This document shows positions 45,442 to 57,414 of a stretch of 64,000 nt of DNA, one piece after another. Origin of the DNA: Charina bottae (Eukaryota; Chordata; Lepidosauria; Squamata; Charinaidae); contig JALMGJ010000011.1 of the NCBI GenBank assembly GCA_023362775.1, forward strand, positions 21,626,001 to 21,690,000. Reading direction: 5' to 3'. Each line of letters begins with the position of its first letter. Position 1 is the stretch's first letter. The notes below the pieces were generated by a model, which was given only the letters and a program-made list of their open reading frames with translations, did no database searches and had not been told where the DNA came from. Both the position numbers and the translations under genes were made by a program.

Positions 45442-45989
45442 TTATAACCTCTTATTTGAAGCCAAGTGATATTATCCTGTCAACGATTTTCCTTTTTGCT
45501 CATTTTAATGGACAAGACTGAATAGCAGCTGATCTTGGAAGCCTCTTTGATCCCATTGCGTCAACACTGGCATTATCATCCATTATGGATGATGGTATAA
45601 TTTGCATTATTTTTCTACACCACAGTGATATGGAAGTTGATGCCAGATAGCAGAGTGGCTTCCCCTTCATTCCCTGACTCCATTCCATACTATGTGACAA
45701 ATATCATATCTGTTTTGGCCCTTAATCTCCAATAAAAACAACAAAGAGGACTATTTTAGGGAAGACACAGATCATACATAGTGAGTATTCTGAATATACA
45801 GCAGTGTTCACTTCCTCAAACCAGTGGTGCAGCTTTGTTAACTCCAGAGTGATTAGTCTTAATGGGGGAAAAGGTCTTCCTTCAAAATGTCAGTGAATGT
45901 CCCTTCCTGTTCATTCTGCTGAAGTTCTGGTCTTCTCTGCACAGACTCACTCTGGTGATCCTGCTTCCACAAATTACATTAAAAAAAAG

Positions 45990-46226
45990 GTTTTTTAAAA
46001 AATCCGTTCAATTGTGTCCAATTCTTGGAGACTGCCTGGACAAGTCCTTGAAGTTTTCTTGGTAGGTTTTTCAGAAGCGGTTTGCCATTGCCTCCTTCCT
46101 AGGGCTGAGAGAGGGAGACTGGCCCAAGGTCACCCAGCTGGCTTTGTGCCTAAGGCAGGACTAGAACTCATGGTCTCCCAGTTTCTAGCCTGATGCCTTA
46201 ACCGCTACACCAAACTGGCTCTCAAA
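45990..46226 (-). mobile_element. tRNA SINE (family B), single-unit copy
   Basis: The minus strand reads GAGCCAGTTTGGTGTAGCGG at the head and CCAAGAATTGGACACAATTG at the tail, without internal duplication. Confidence 0.8.
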
Positions 46227-46261
46227 AAAAAAAAAATAGGGGAGTCATTATTACTTCAATT

Positions 46262-46832
46262 AACTGGTCCAGAATGTGGGGCATGTACAGTGTTGGTCAC
46301 CCCTCAGTTCGCCCATGTTACATGAGCTACACTGGCTCCCGATCTCTTTCTGGGCACAATTCAAGATGGTGGTCATCACGTTTAAAGCCCTACATGGCAT
46401 GGGGCCAGGTTATTTGCAGGACTGTCTCTCCCTGAGGGTTTTTGCCTATTCCACCAGGTCAGATACGGTGGGCATGTTCCTGGTCCCTTCCCTTAAATGT
46501 TGGCATCTAGTGGGACCTAGGAAGTATGCCTTTTCCATAGCAGACCCTGCCCTGTGGAACACCCTTCTCCCTAGGATCTGGCAGGCCTCCGATTTTTTAG
46601 CCTTCTGGAAGGCTGTAAAGAGCTTGCTCATACCCCAAGCACTGGGGCAGGGTGAAGCTGGAGCCCAGGGATGGTATTGGCGAACACCTGGGAGAAGGAT
46701 GGTTGAGGCACCAGGCTTTTCACTTTTACTCTTTCTATTGTCTGGGGTTTTTTTGCTGTTGTGAGCTGCCCAGAGTTGTGTTTCTTAAGATGGCTGGCCG
46801 TATAAGTCTTTTAAATAATAAATAAATAACAA
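46262..46832 (+). mobile_element. L2/CR1-group LINE 3' part with open C-terminal frame
   Basis: The open frame 46276-46764 carries LHWLPISFWAQFKMVVITFK, ALHGMGPGYLQD, RKYAFSIADPALWNTLLPRI and FWKAVKSLL, the conserved C terminus of L2-type reverse transcriptase proteins. The 3' end GCTGCCCAGAGTTGTG...GGCCGTATAAGTC and an (AATA)n tail follow. The RT core is absent. Confidence 0.8.
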
Positions 46833-48394
46833 GACATTTACAGAAGATGAAATAAAGGAAGCAAGGCAGAAGCTGAGATTGAATAAACCTCCAGGACCAG
46901 AATTTCAAAGAAATGTTGACAAAACCATTAAGTCAGGTAATGAAGGAGACACAGTGAAGTCAAGTACTTCTTTCTTCATGACAAGAGGCATTCATTTCTT
47001 TGATTTATAAGGAGGGGAATGACCCGACCCAGCCAGAGTCTCATAGGCATATCTCCTTATTGAATGTAGATGACAAGCTTTTTATGGCTATTCTTGCAAA
47101 GAGGTTAACTAATCTTTTAACCGGCATAATTCACCCTGATCAGACTGGATTTGTCTGACACATGAGAGATAATATCAAATATATTTTGAATGTCACTGAC
47201 AGCATTAATCAGAAAAATAAGAAAGCAGCTATGACTTTTCTTGATCCGGAGAAAGCCTTTGATAATTTGATATATTCTATTCATATTCATGACCTTGAAG
47301 AAGATGGAACTGCAGTTCAAATTTTCTGTCAGGGAAAAGAGTATTTATGATGAACAAAAAATGAAGAAAATGGGTTTTTGCCACAAAAATGGGCTATTAT
47401 GAAAGGGGCAAGACAAAATTGTCCTTTCCTTCTCTGTTTTGATTAGAATTAGGACCACTGGCAAGGAAGAGATGGCAAGAGAGTAAAATTTCAGAAATTA
47501 AATTAGCAAATCAAGAGCATAAATTAAAATTATGTGCTGATGACGTTGAACTCACAAGCACTCCTCTAAAGGATTCCTTAGAATCCACAATGGAACTTAT
47601 AGAACAATACACAGTAATATCAAGATACCAGATGAATAAGACACAGATGTTTACATGGAATCTAACTGAAGGGGGAAAAACAGCATTTGAAACAATAACA
47701 GGGTTTAATATCTATATTATATTAATCATATACTTGGAGAAGAAACAATAAAGACTTATTCCAAAACAATTACTTACAGATATAGCAAAATATAATGGCT
47801 GATATTTTAAGATAGAAAAAGCTATCTTGGCTGGGAAGAATATTGGCAGTAAAAATGAGAATCTTACCAGGAATCATTTTTTTAAATAATTCCAAATAAT
47901 CATAATAAGAAATGTAGAAAAATTGATGAATGGCAAAAGCCAAATAAGTAATTTAATTTGGTCAAACAAATTGAGGATCGAACTTAAAATTGGATTGTCT
48001 GTACCAAATTGTAGGCTACTGTATACTGTTAAGCTGGCTGTTTAACCTGGATCACCAATTAGATAATATCATCATATGGTTGGTTTACTTCTATGGAAGG
48101 AGCAAGATTCTCAGAGGACCTTTAAAAATATCTCTGTTGTTGTGATACCTATAGAAATGTTCAGTGCATAAGAAACCATTCAATTACAAATCGCTTATTA
48201 AAACTATGGAATAAATATAAAAAAGGAATCAGCCTCTTGCCTCTTGCTTCAATATAATGTTGGATTGTAAACATATTCTTACATTTCTGTATATATAAAT
48301 ACAAATATATTTCATATTCATATATTAGAAACATTTGCACTTGCATCATGGCTCTGAAACCATGTTGTATTTCCTTGAAGAGTTTTGTTGACAC

Positions 48395-48815
48395 CCTTCC
48401 TTTCTAACAGGCCTTGATAGATAGCTGTGCCCATAGAAAGATAAAGTGTACTTTCCAAGGATAGCTTCTCCAGGGGAAATATATTGTTTAATAACGGTCA
48501 AGGTCAAGGGGCTCCAGCAAGGATGGAAGGAAGTTCCTAATATGGAGTGAAGGAAGGAAATTCCTAATATGGAATGAGGGTAAGGTGGAGTATGGGTAAC
48601 TGAGTAAGGGGTGGTCTTCTAAAGGAGGAGTTGAATGGAATCTATATAATGTGCTGTAGGAAGGGGGTCCTGCGCGGCCGCCCACCTAACAGCTTGCTGT
48701 CATTGCTTTTGCTCTTGGGTGAATAAACTCCTAACTTCATGCAATTTGTCAGTTTCTTTACTCCCGGCTCAGGAACAAATCTGGTAAGATAAAATTTACT
48801 TCTAACAATAAAATA
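48395..48815 (+). mobile_element. Candidate solo LTR (boundaries uncertain)
   Basis: Contains a TATA-like TCTATATAATG at about 48641, GC-rich leader CCTGCGCGGCCGCCCACC, AATAAA at 48721, and a U5-like CAGTTTCTTTACTCCCGGCT, in the order U3-R-U5. TTCTAACA occurs at both edges. No coding sequence. LTR type not recognised. Confidence 0.4.
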
Positions 48816-49662
48816 TTTAATTCATGAAGGTGAACATGCTACACAATTTGATCAGCAGAGAGACAATACTTCATATAGACTGCAAGATTTTACCTTTAAT
48901 AAAACAAAGATGAAATATTTTGAGCCTCTTCTTGAAATGGTCAGAAACAACTCACTGGTTTCAGTATCTTGAAATAAGTAGTATTCCAAAGAAGTTACAA
49001 AAACAAAGTGGTATACTTAGAGATTTGGCTGAATTTGAAATGCGTATAACACAAAACACAGAACATCTGTTAGGGCTTCTATACAAGTTTTTGGTGAAAT
49101 ATGATTCAGAAACTGAATAACCGAAAGACCGCATGGTTAAATGGATGCAGAAAAATTCAACAGGACAATTGATATACAACAATGGGAGTATCGTTGGAAG
49201 ACAAATACCAAATTTACTGTGAATATTACACTCAAAGAAAACCGGTGTAAGATTTTTGTTGTTGTTGCAATGTTACTGCAGTGTTGATTGCCAAAATGGG
49301 TAATACATATTCAAGAATCCTCTGGAAGGAATAATTCACGTGGATCATTCTTATATCTGGTAGCAATATCACAAAGCTCAGCAATTGTGGAACACAATTC
49401 ATCAGAGCAAGAAACAAATTTAAATACTGACTTTCCATTCTTTATAGGTATTTTTCTGTTAAATACAGTATCACCAAGCCTTGGATTCCTACTAAATATA
49501 CGGAGTTGGCTTTATACATAACAGCTGTAGGATACTCTACACCTCCCACTGTTCAGTTCCATCATTAGAAGATGGCAGATTAACCTTTGGGAGTATGCAT
49601 CAATGTCAACAGTAACTTCATATCTAAAAAACAAGTGTGATGCTAACTTTAATTGGAAACTG

Positions 49663-49828
49663 TGTGTTGTTGTTGTTGTTGTTGTTCAGTCGTTTAGTCG
49701 TGTCCGACTCTTCGTGACCTCATGGACCATAGCACGCCAGGCCTTCCTGTCCTCCACTGTCTCCCGGAGTTTACTCAAATTCATGTTCGTTACATCGGTG
49801 ATGCTATCTAACCATCTCATCCTCTGCC
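49663..49828 (-). mobile_element. BovB LINE 3' tail, heavily truncated
   Basis: About 165 bp, nearly the same as the 3' end of the BovB at 36.25 kb (AGAGTCGGACACGACTAAAC and a (CAA)n tail), encoding only the last residues LRETVEDRKAWRAMVHEVTK. Inserted into the old L1. Confidence 0.9.
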
Positions 49829-50224
49829 ACTGTATATGGACTATAATTTCACATACAGACTTTTGCCACATACAAAGCTTGGGTTTCTTTTAAGATAAAC
49901 ACTAGATAAACAGTTTTAAAACACTACATTCTGTTTGAGTGGCCCCAGAGGTACTGCTTTAGATTAGTTAGAATTTCTTGCAAATTTATATTATATTCTT
50001 ATTAATTTGTCTGATCATTCTGATGATCTTGACTGTTTTTGTCGATTTCTGATTTCAATCGTAGCTCTGGAAGCGCTAAACTAATATGTGAATTTCATTT
50101 TTGTTCAATATTCCTTGTAAGAATAATGGTGGAATGTTTTTTTTATTTTTATTTTAACAGAAAAGAAATTAAATTCTTTTCTAAATTCTCATGTAATTTT
50201 TATATTTTGTAAACCCTTCATACA

Positions 50225-50322
50225 TATCTTTATCTTTATCTTTATCTTTATCTTTATCTTATCTTTATCTTTATCTTTATCTTTATCTTTATCTTTATCT
50301 TTATCATCTTTATCTTTTGCTT
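50225..50322 (+). repeat. (TTTATC)n hexanucleotide repeat
   Basis: About 15 units with one 1-nt and one larger interruption, inside the L1-like 3' UTR. Confidence 0.95.
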
Positions 50323-50539
50323 CTTTTTTCTTTCTATTTCTTTCATTGTCTGTCTTAACAATAAAAGCTTAAAAAAAAACAAAAAAAAACAGGGGACCAC
50401 ATCCAATTTCTTAAGTGGGGATTAATTTGCTTTAGGATTGTTGGGAGCCAGACAACTGGCAACACTGCTGACCCCTGCTCTTCTGCCAGTCCTAGATTCC
50501 CAACCTCTGATCCCTGCCAAGCCGGTTCCCCTTTGCCAA

Positions 50540-52025
50540 GCAGCTGATGTGCATTCATTCATTGGCGGTCACTCGTAGCCGAGTAAGATTGTCTTCCAAA
50601 GGTAAGATTTTAATGGTGGATCCGTAAGTGGCTATAAAGGCCAATTCTGGATCCACACAACCTCCCACAATGAGGGCATAGGTTTCCGGGTGGGAGACGG
50701 TCATGATGAGGGTCTGCCTGACGTGCCTTCCTTTTAGCTCTTTTCTCCCTTTCGCCCTGTACTCGTGCTTCTTCAAAGTCCATAGCGCCATTAAGAAAGG
50801 CTGACCTCCAATTGAAACGCTCATGAGTTAGGGCTTCCCAGTTCTCAATGCTGATATTACATTTTTTAAAATTAGCTTTGAGAGTATCTTTGAATCTCTT
50901 TTGCTGTCCACCAATATTCCATTTTCCATTCTTAAGTTGGGAGTAAAGTAGCTGCTTTGGAAGACGATGGTCAGGCATTCGAACAACATGACCGGTCCAG
51001 CGAAGTTGATGTTGGATGATCATTGTTTCAATGCTGGTGGTTTTCGCTTCTTCTAATACGCTAACATTAGTCCGCCTATCTTCCCAAGTAATTTGCAGAA
51101 TTTTTCGGAGGCAGCGTTGATGGAATCTTTCAAGAAGTTGGAGGTGGCGTTTGTAGAGGGTCCATGTTTCACAGGCGTACAGAAGGGTTGGTAGTACAAT
51201 GGCTTTGTAAACAAGCATTTTGGTCTCCCTGCGAATGTCCCGATCCTCAAACACTCTACGCTTCATTCGGGAGAAAGCTACACTCGCAGAGCTCAGGCGA
51301 TGCTGAATTTCAGCGTCGATGTCGGCTTTTGTAGATAGATGGCTGCCGAGATAAGAAAAGTGGTCGACATTTTCTAGTGACACACCTTTAAGCTGGATTG
51401 ATGGCGCTGCGGAGGGATTGGTTCGAACTTGCTGGTAAAGCACTTTGGTTTTTTTTAATGTTAATCGAGAGGCCGAGCTTTTCATATGCTTCTGCAAAGA
51501 TGTTTAGGATAGTTTGAAGATCTTCCTCGGAGTGTGCACAGACTACGTTATCATCAGCATACTGAAGTTCTATAACAGAAGTTGTAATTACCTTATTTTT
51601 TGCTTTCAGCCTACTAAGATTAAAAAGCTTTCCATCAGTTCGATATATAATTTCTACACCAGTAGGAAGTTTCTCTTCAACAAGGTGTATAATCATAGCG
51701 ATGAAGATAGCGAATAAGGTTGGAGCAATAACACATCCCTGTTTAACGCCAGATTCCACTTTAAATGGATCGCTTTGAGAGCCATTGTTATTCAGGATTG
51801 TTGCCATCATGTCGTCATGGAGTAGCCGCAAGATGTTCACAAATTTATCAGGGCATCCGATTTTCAGAAGGATGGTCCAGAGAGCAGTACGATTTACAGT
51901 ATCAAAAGCTTTAGTCAGATCAATAAACGCTGATGTGCACTGAGCCACCTGCTCAGCTAAGCACTTCTTGTATGCTGTGTGTATCCGCCACCAATCAGAG
52001 AAGTGGAAGCAGAAGCTCTCCACCT
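50540..52025 (-). mobile_element. RTE-like LINE with C-terminal C2H2 finger, one frameshift
   Basis: The minus frame 52023-51388 has reverse transcriptase motifs (FIDLTKAFDTVNR, SGVKQGCVIAPTLF, LQYADDNVVCAHSEEDLQ with catalytic YADD). Frame 51497-50610 (295 codons) continues with VLYQQVRTNPSAAPSIQLKG, DHFSYLGSHLSTKADIDAEI, LLYACETWTLYKRHLQLLER and ends in CPHCGRLCGSRIGLYSHLRI HH, a C2H2-type finger (Cys-X2-Cys, His-X3-His). An 8-A run at 51456-51449 shifts the frame; 7 A would keep it open. Lacks the 5' part (endonuclease). The 3' end near 50545-50590 carries an ATGA-type repeat. The exact clade is not certain, but it is distinct from BovB. Confidence 0.8.
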
Positions 52026-52139
52026 CAGGTTAGAGGGCTGTGCTTAACTAAGAAATAAGGGAAATAAGAAAATGCTTCAAGCACCCTCATCCATGACTTT
52101 TATCCAGACTCGACTTCCCTTACTTCCTGCGCTATTATA

Positions 52140-52544
52140 CAGGTAGTCCTCGCTTAACAACCATTCATTTAGTGACAGTTCAGACTTATGACTGCTGAAA
52201 AAATTGACTTACGACTGGTCCTCACAATTATGACTGCAGCATTCCCACGGTCACATGATAACGATTTGGGTGCTTGGCAACCGGTTCGCATTTATGACTG
52301 TTGCAGTGTCCTGTGGTCATGTGATCGCCATTTTCGACCTTCCCAGCCAGCTTCTGGCAAGCAAAATCAATGGGGAACCAGGTGATTCACTTAACAACCA
52401 CATGGTTCACTTAACACCCGCAGCAATTCGCTTAAAGGCCGCTGCAAAAAAGGGTGTAAAATTGGGTTGGATTTACTTAATGAATGCTTCGCTTAGCAAC
52501 CAAAATTCCGGTCCCAATTGTGGTTGTTAAGCAAGGACTACCTG
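52140..52544. mobile_element. Tigger-like MITE, copy 6 (best preserved)
   Basis: Ends CAGGTAGTCCTCGCTTAACA and TGTTAAGCAAGGACTACCTG, TA on both sides (52138-52139 and 52545-52546). Complementarity extends about 24 bp. Confidence 0.88.
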
Positions 52545-52559
52545 TACATTACATTTGCC

Positions 52560-55135
52560 AACTAAGTTAATTTACCATGCTTATTAATTCTGCATAGATT
52601 TAAGGAACAAGATGATGTTTTTTCCTTTCGGTGAAAGGACCACTAGACTGGAATTTCTGTCCCGCTGTTCAAAATACACCTGACAGCTGCAGTGCCTTCA
52701 TTTTCATGCATGTGCATCTAAACACACATACACTGGAGCAAGCTGGATCCACCTGTCACCTAAGGTAGAGAGGGGTATTTGTGGCTCACTGGCTATTTAC
52801 ATCCTTTAGGGGTTTTCCCCCCCCAAACCCAGCACTCCAAGGATGCTCCACTGAAATTTGGTAGATTGCCAAAATTCTGTGACATGGTTTTCCACTTTTT
52901 TTTTAAGGAATAGCAAGCAAAATAGAGGCATTAAGCCTTAGCTACAATTATCATTTTTTCCTTAAAGGAAGCCCCAGTCTAGAAGAAAAAGAGGAAAAAG
53001 AATATTCTTGCCCAGAAAAAGTTGTATGAGAGATTTAACTCCTAGCATTTGTGGAGGAAAAACTGAATCTGGAAGAAGGCTACACCGAGACTCACGCTTC
53101 TGTGCAACTCAGGACACAGCTACACCACCCAAAGGCAGAAGGAGATGAAAGACAGGACTGTCTGCTCCATCTCATTTAAGAATACAATTAGAGTGGGTGT
53201 GGCTTTCTGCATGCACCTGACATTATTAAACTGCCCAGAGTCCCTCTTTTGGGGGGAGATGGGTGGTGGCAAAATCTGAAAAATAAATAAACAAATAAAC
53301 AAATAAATAAATTATTATGAGCACGGCACTCTGCAGAAAACTGGCTATTCTGCTTTAACTTGTTACATAGATTACATACTGTACATACATACATTACATA
53401 GTTACATACATACATTCATAGACATATTAACTTGTTACTGCATTTAGTTTGTGAACCTCTGTAGTAAAAAAAAATTGGGGATTTCCTAGTTCAGAGTAAA
53501 GATCATAATAGATACAGCCAAGGTACTCAATATCAACCTCTCCAACCCCCCCCCCCCCAAATACTGGGTTTCCTCAAACAAGCAAAATTACTAGACAGTC
53601 ACCAATTTAAATGATGTCTTAGGATATAAGTTTTGGGCAGCTTATCTATTATATTTCCATACATTTGCATGTGAAGAAACACCATTGTTCTGGGGCAGAA
53701 AGCATCCCTTTTAGATGGAGCCTTAGTGTCTGCACTTTTTATAAGTACTTGTATTACAAACATTTAAAAAAACTGGCTACGCATTTTCTTGGGGTAACTC
53801 ATTCATTGGTCAAAAATATCAGTTCAGGTAGCCATTTAATCAAGGAAATACTAGAGCAGAGCGCTCATTACTTTTGAAGCCTTCCTAAATGTAAAATATA
53901 TGGTCTCTCCTGGGGACATGCATGGTTGTCTTTAGCTTTAGGGCAAAAAGGCCAAAAGAAAAAGGCAGGAACACAATCCAAGATAGTTTGCAAGAGGAAC
54001 TTTGCGTGTCAGCATAAAAGTATCCAAAAGTCTCTTGCAGAAGAACAAAGTCCAGGATCCTAGTTGGTATTGGTGGCCAACAAGTTCTTCTGCAAAGCCC
54101 AGAAATAGGGAGGATACCATCAGTTCAGAACAGAGGTGTCTAATAGTAATAGCAGGAAGACTTAGTAGACTGGAGGAGAGAACTACAAAGTTAGTTCAGG
54201 TAGGCAGTTAGTTCAAGCATCCTGGCCAGCCATCGCTCTCTTGCTCAATAATTCTTTATCTTTTCCATGGTTTTTGCAATTCATGATTTGCACATCTGGA
54301 CCATTTGCAGTCTGGGACCTGTGAAAATGTATTTATTTCCCAAATTGGAATTCCTTTCATCTGGAAAACAGTTGAATGAAACCCACTACATTTTAGAAAT
54401 TCCCCATCTTTTTCCTGCTGTTCAATGCTTTCCTGGTTGATAGTGTTTAAGATGAATTAGCATTTGAAAGAGATGCTTGGTTTCCTTATGTGGCATTTCA
54501 TCAAGAGTTAAAAATGGTTTTCCCAAAATAAATCAAGGGTTTCGTTTTAGAAACATAGATCAATTTGTTAGCGCTGGATTTTGAATGAAGGCAAAGTCTC
54601 CCTTGAGTTGAGATGGACTCTTGATGACTACTTGGATCCATTCAAGTAGCCTTTTTGGCAACACTACAGAAATAAATTGCTTCTGTTTCTTCCAGAATGA
54701 TTTTTGACATCCTACTATTTGCTGGTGGGACTCCTATCCAAGTAGTAAGCAGAACCAATCATTTTTAGCTTTTTGGATCAGGCACGTTTGCTTACTGCTT
54801 AAGTAACTGCTGCATTTCACTCTGCAGTGTCTTGCTGTTTAGCTTCCTCCAAGCAATGGCTGACTGCTGAGATTTGCAAGAGCCTCATGGCTGCAGTGTC
54901 TATACAGTTAGTTCTGCCTGTGTGAAGGTGATATACGCACTTGGACGTAGTGCTGCCCCCTAAGCATGGCACCCCAGTTTGCTACCTGAATTGACGGACC
55001 TAAAATTGAGCCAAACACCTAATGGAGTGGGTGACTGTACTCGGCCCTGTAATACCGCTGTGTTTACCACTATCACCCTTTAAAAAGGCAAGGCTATGAG
55101 AAGCACAAGAGATGCTGGTGTGATATTTCATATCT
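52560..55135. other. Mostly unrecognised; L2-type tail at 53228-53312
   Basis: CTGCCCAGAGTCCCTC...GATGGGTGGTGG followed by (AAAT/AAAC)n at 53228-53312 is an L2-type 3' terminus. The rest shows no recognised element or exon. C run at 53547-53559. Confidence 0.5.
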
Positions 55136-55140
55136 GTTTT

Positions 55141-55261
55141 TTTTTTTAATCCGTTCAATTGTGTCCCATTCTCGGAAACTGCCTGGACAAGTCCCTGAAG
55201 TTTCCTTGGCAAGGTTTTTCAGAAGTGGTTTGCCATTGCCAGCTTCTGAGGGCTGAGAGAG
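55141..55261 (-). mobile_element. tRNA SINE (family B), 3' part only
   Basis: TTTTTTTTTAATCCGTTCAATTGTGTCCC and TTGCCATTGCCAGC match the 3' half of the family B SINE. The copy stops abruptly at GGGCTGAGAGA, where hAT-like sequence begins. Confidence 0.75.
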
Positions 55262-55406
55262 AGTGGCGGTGGCGGCGTGTGTGGCGGCGTGCGTGGCAGC
55301 GGCCTCCGCTAAAACGCCCCTGCCGCCACTTCCGGGTTGTGTGGCGACACACCAAACTGTGTGTTGCGACACACTAAAGTGTCACGACACACAGTTTGGA
55401 AAGCTG
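55262..55406. mobile_element. hAT MITE (second family), right part
   Basis: GTCACGACACACAGTTTGGA AAGCTGTG matches the right terminus of the 27.0-kb element. The left part is GTGGCGGTGGCGGCGTGTGT-like GC-rich repeat. The left end was lost. Confidence 0.55.
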
Positions 55407-56144
55407 TGAAGTAAAGGCTCTCTTGTATGGAGTGTAATTTCTTGTGGTTTCAGTATGGCCTATACCACTGATTATATTATTCTTGGATCTTGTAATATTA
55501 TTTTGGGGAACTGGCTTTGTTTATCAGAAAAGCAAAGCAAACAAAAAAAAAATCAGAGGAAAGTCACAGCCACTCTCTGTTGTTTGCTGTCCAACAACTA
55601 TTAACAGATCTCTCTGAATTTGTCTAATCCTGTTTTAAAGTCATCTAAAGCAGTGGTCCTCATTTTATGACAACAAATTTCATCAATTATACCAGTTTGG
55701 CATCCTGATTCCTGGTCCAGTAAGACCTATTTGGAGATGCTATGAAGGAAGAGCTGGAGTAGTTATTAAGCTCTAAGAACTACTCTGTTCGGGTTTGCCC
55801 GAGTTATTTCACTGGTTGGGAAGAAAAAGGCATCCCTTTCACCCCACAGGCAGTTGAATCTTATTTTACACTAGTGACAGGACAGTATCGTCTCACATAC
55901 CTGGGGACATCAGCCTACCACAGAGAGCACATAGGAGATGGGGTGACACACAGAGGTCTCTGTATATGATCAGAGAATGAACCTCAAAAGAATAGTTGGG
56001 GAGACTGCCGCTTCTGTCCTAACCCATACGTGCCAGCATCTGCTGCCTGAGGTGGTTGCCAAGTTTTGCTAATGGTGGGGCAAATGGCTCCCTTGCCCCC
56101 AGTGCAAAAGGAAGTCTCTATCTGTGTGCTTTGGATGTCTATGG

Positions 56145-56639
56145 CAGTGGTCGGCAAACTTTTTTATGCCAGGAGCCATTTTGACATGTATAACATTTAT
56201 AACATCACTCGAGGGCCAGGGGGCGGGGTTTGAGGGTGGGAACCAATCGCGTGGAAGGGGCGGGATTTGCAGGCGGGAGCCAATCGCGTGGAAGGGGGCA
56301 GGGTTTGCGGGCGGGAGCCAATCGCGTGGAAGGGGGCGGGGTAGGTTTGGAAGAAGAGGAAGGGAAAGAGGCTCGACTGCTCCAGTCGCTTCTCTTCCGG
56401 AGCCGCTCACGCCCCCAGTCCAGGCAAAGTAAAGCTGGTGGGGAATCCAGTGCGGGAGCGGGGTTTGCGGGCGGAAGCCAATCGCGCACACTTAGGGCCT
56501 GCCCCCGCCACGTCCGCTGCCGCGCCTGCCCCCGCCACGCCTGCCTGTGCGTGCCCGCACGTGATATTTTATGGAAGAGCCACACTCAAGGAGCCAAAGC
56601 GCCGCATGTGGCTCGCGAGCCGCGGTTTGCTGACCCTTG
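56145..56639. mobile_element. hAT MITE of a third family, GC-rich interior, perfect 8-bp TSD
   Basis: Left end CAGTGGTCGGCAAACTTTTT, right end CGGTTTGCTGACCCTTG, flanked by GTCTATGG on both sides (56137-56144 and 56640-56647). The interior has at least four variants of GCGGGAGCCAATCGCGTGGA AGGGGGCGGG. The open frames here are artefacts of the repeats. Confidence 0.87.
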
Positions 56640-56989
56640 GTCTATGGGATTGTGTACTGTATGTGTTTGTGCAACTCAGTTGCCTTTGTGAATCTGGTCA
56701 CCATTCAATGCTTAGCCTTCATCTGCTGAGAGAAAGGGTGTAAAAGCGTAAAGATGTCAGACTTCAGACATTAAGACTTCTTCCCAGAATTGCTGTCATG
56801 CTTAGTGGATGTTTTCCCGCCTGTTGGTGACATTCAGAGGAGGGCAGAAAACCCAGAGGGTTAAGCCAATCATTTTGCTTAACCGACCCTGCAGATGCAT
56901 CAGGAGGGCATCACCAATTGGCCACAAGCCAGAACAGAGGAAGTAGAGGCGGGATAGGGATCAGCAAAGGGGGCAGCAAAGATTATTTT

Positions 56990-57410
56990 TTTTTAAAAAA
57001 AAAAACTTTTATTACCGCACCATCTCCCCCAGAGGGGACTCTGGGCGGTTCACAGTACAACAATTAAAATTTTTAAATATAACTACAATTTAAAATATCA
57101 TTCTAACCATTACACTACTAATAAATTAAATATAAAATCCAGTAGGCGATAGATGTTCTTTTAAAAGGGCTCTATGGCACTAGCCATCCCCAAGAGGAAC
57201 TGTTCCCATTCCCATCCCACGCGAGGCGGCAAAACCAGGTCTTTAAATTCTTCCGGAAGGACAGGAGCGATGCGGCCTGTCTCACCTCCGGGGGCAGAAT
57301 GTTCCAAAGAGTAGGTGCCACTGCCGAGAAGGCCCGCCTTCTGGACCCCGCCAAACGAAACTCCCTTGATGACGGGGTCCGAAGCATGCCCTCTCTACAT
57401 GATTATGCTG
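56990..57410 (-). mobile_element. L2/CR1-group LINE, 3' end
   Basis: The minus frame 57387-57172 encodes RRRAFSAVAPTLWNILPPEV and [20 protein letters not shown], then GWLVP and stop, followed by the 3' end with TGAACCGCCCAGAGTCCCCT and poly-A. Same subfamily as the 8.3-kb copy. Confidence 0.82.
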
Positions 57411-57414
57411 GTAT

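Larger units (their letters stand above)
46840..50395 (+). mobile_element. Old L1-group LINE (ORF2 and 3' end) with nested insertions
   Basis: Broken frames near 47000-47290 read NDPTQPESHRHISLLNVDDK, LTNLLTGIIHPDQTGFV and AAMTFLDPEKAFDN, the L1 reverse transcriptase fingers/palm. Decayed sequence continues to a (TTTATC)n-containing 3' UTR and an AATAAAAGCTT poly-A end near 50360-50395. An LTR-like block (about 48395-48815) and a BovB tail (49663-49828) interrupt it. Many stops, so it is inactive. Confidence 0.6.

Noticed and set aside
56205..56691. Overlapping frames of 102-153 codons in the GC-rich block
   Set aside because: They come from in-frame translation of tandem GC repeats inside a hAT MITE.
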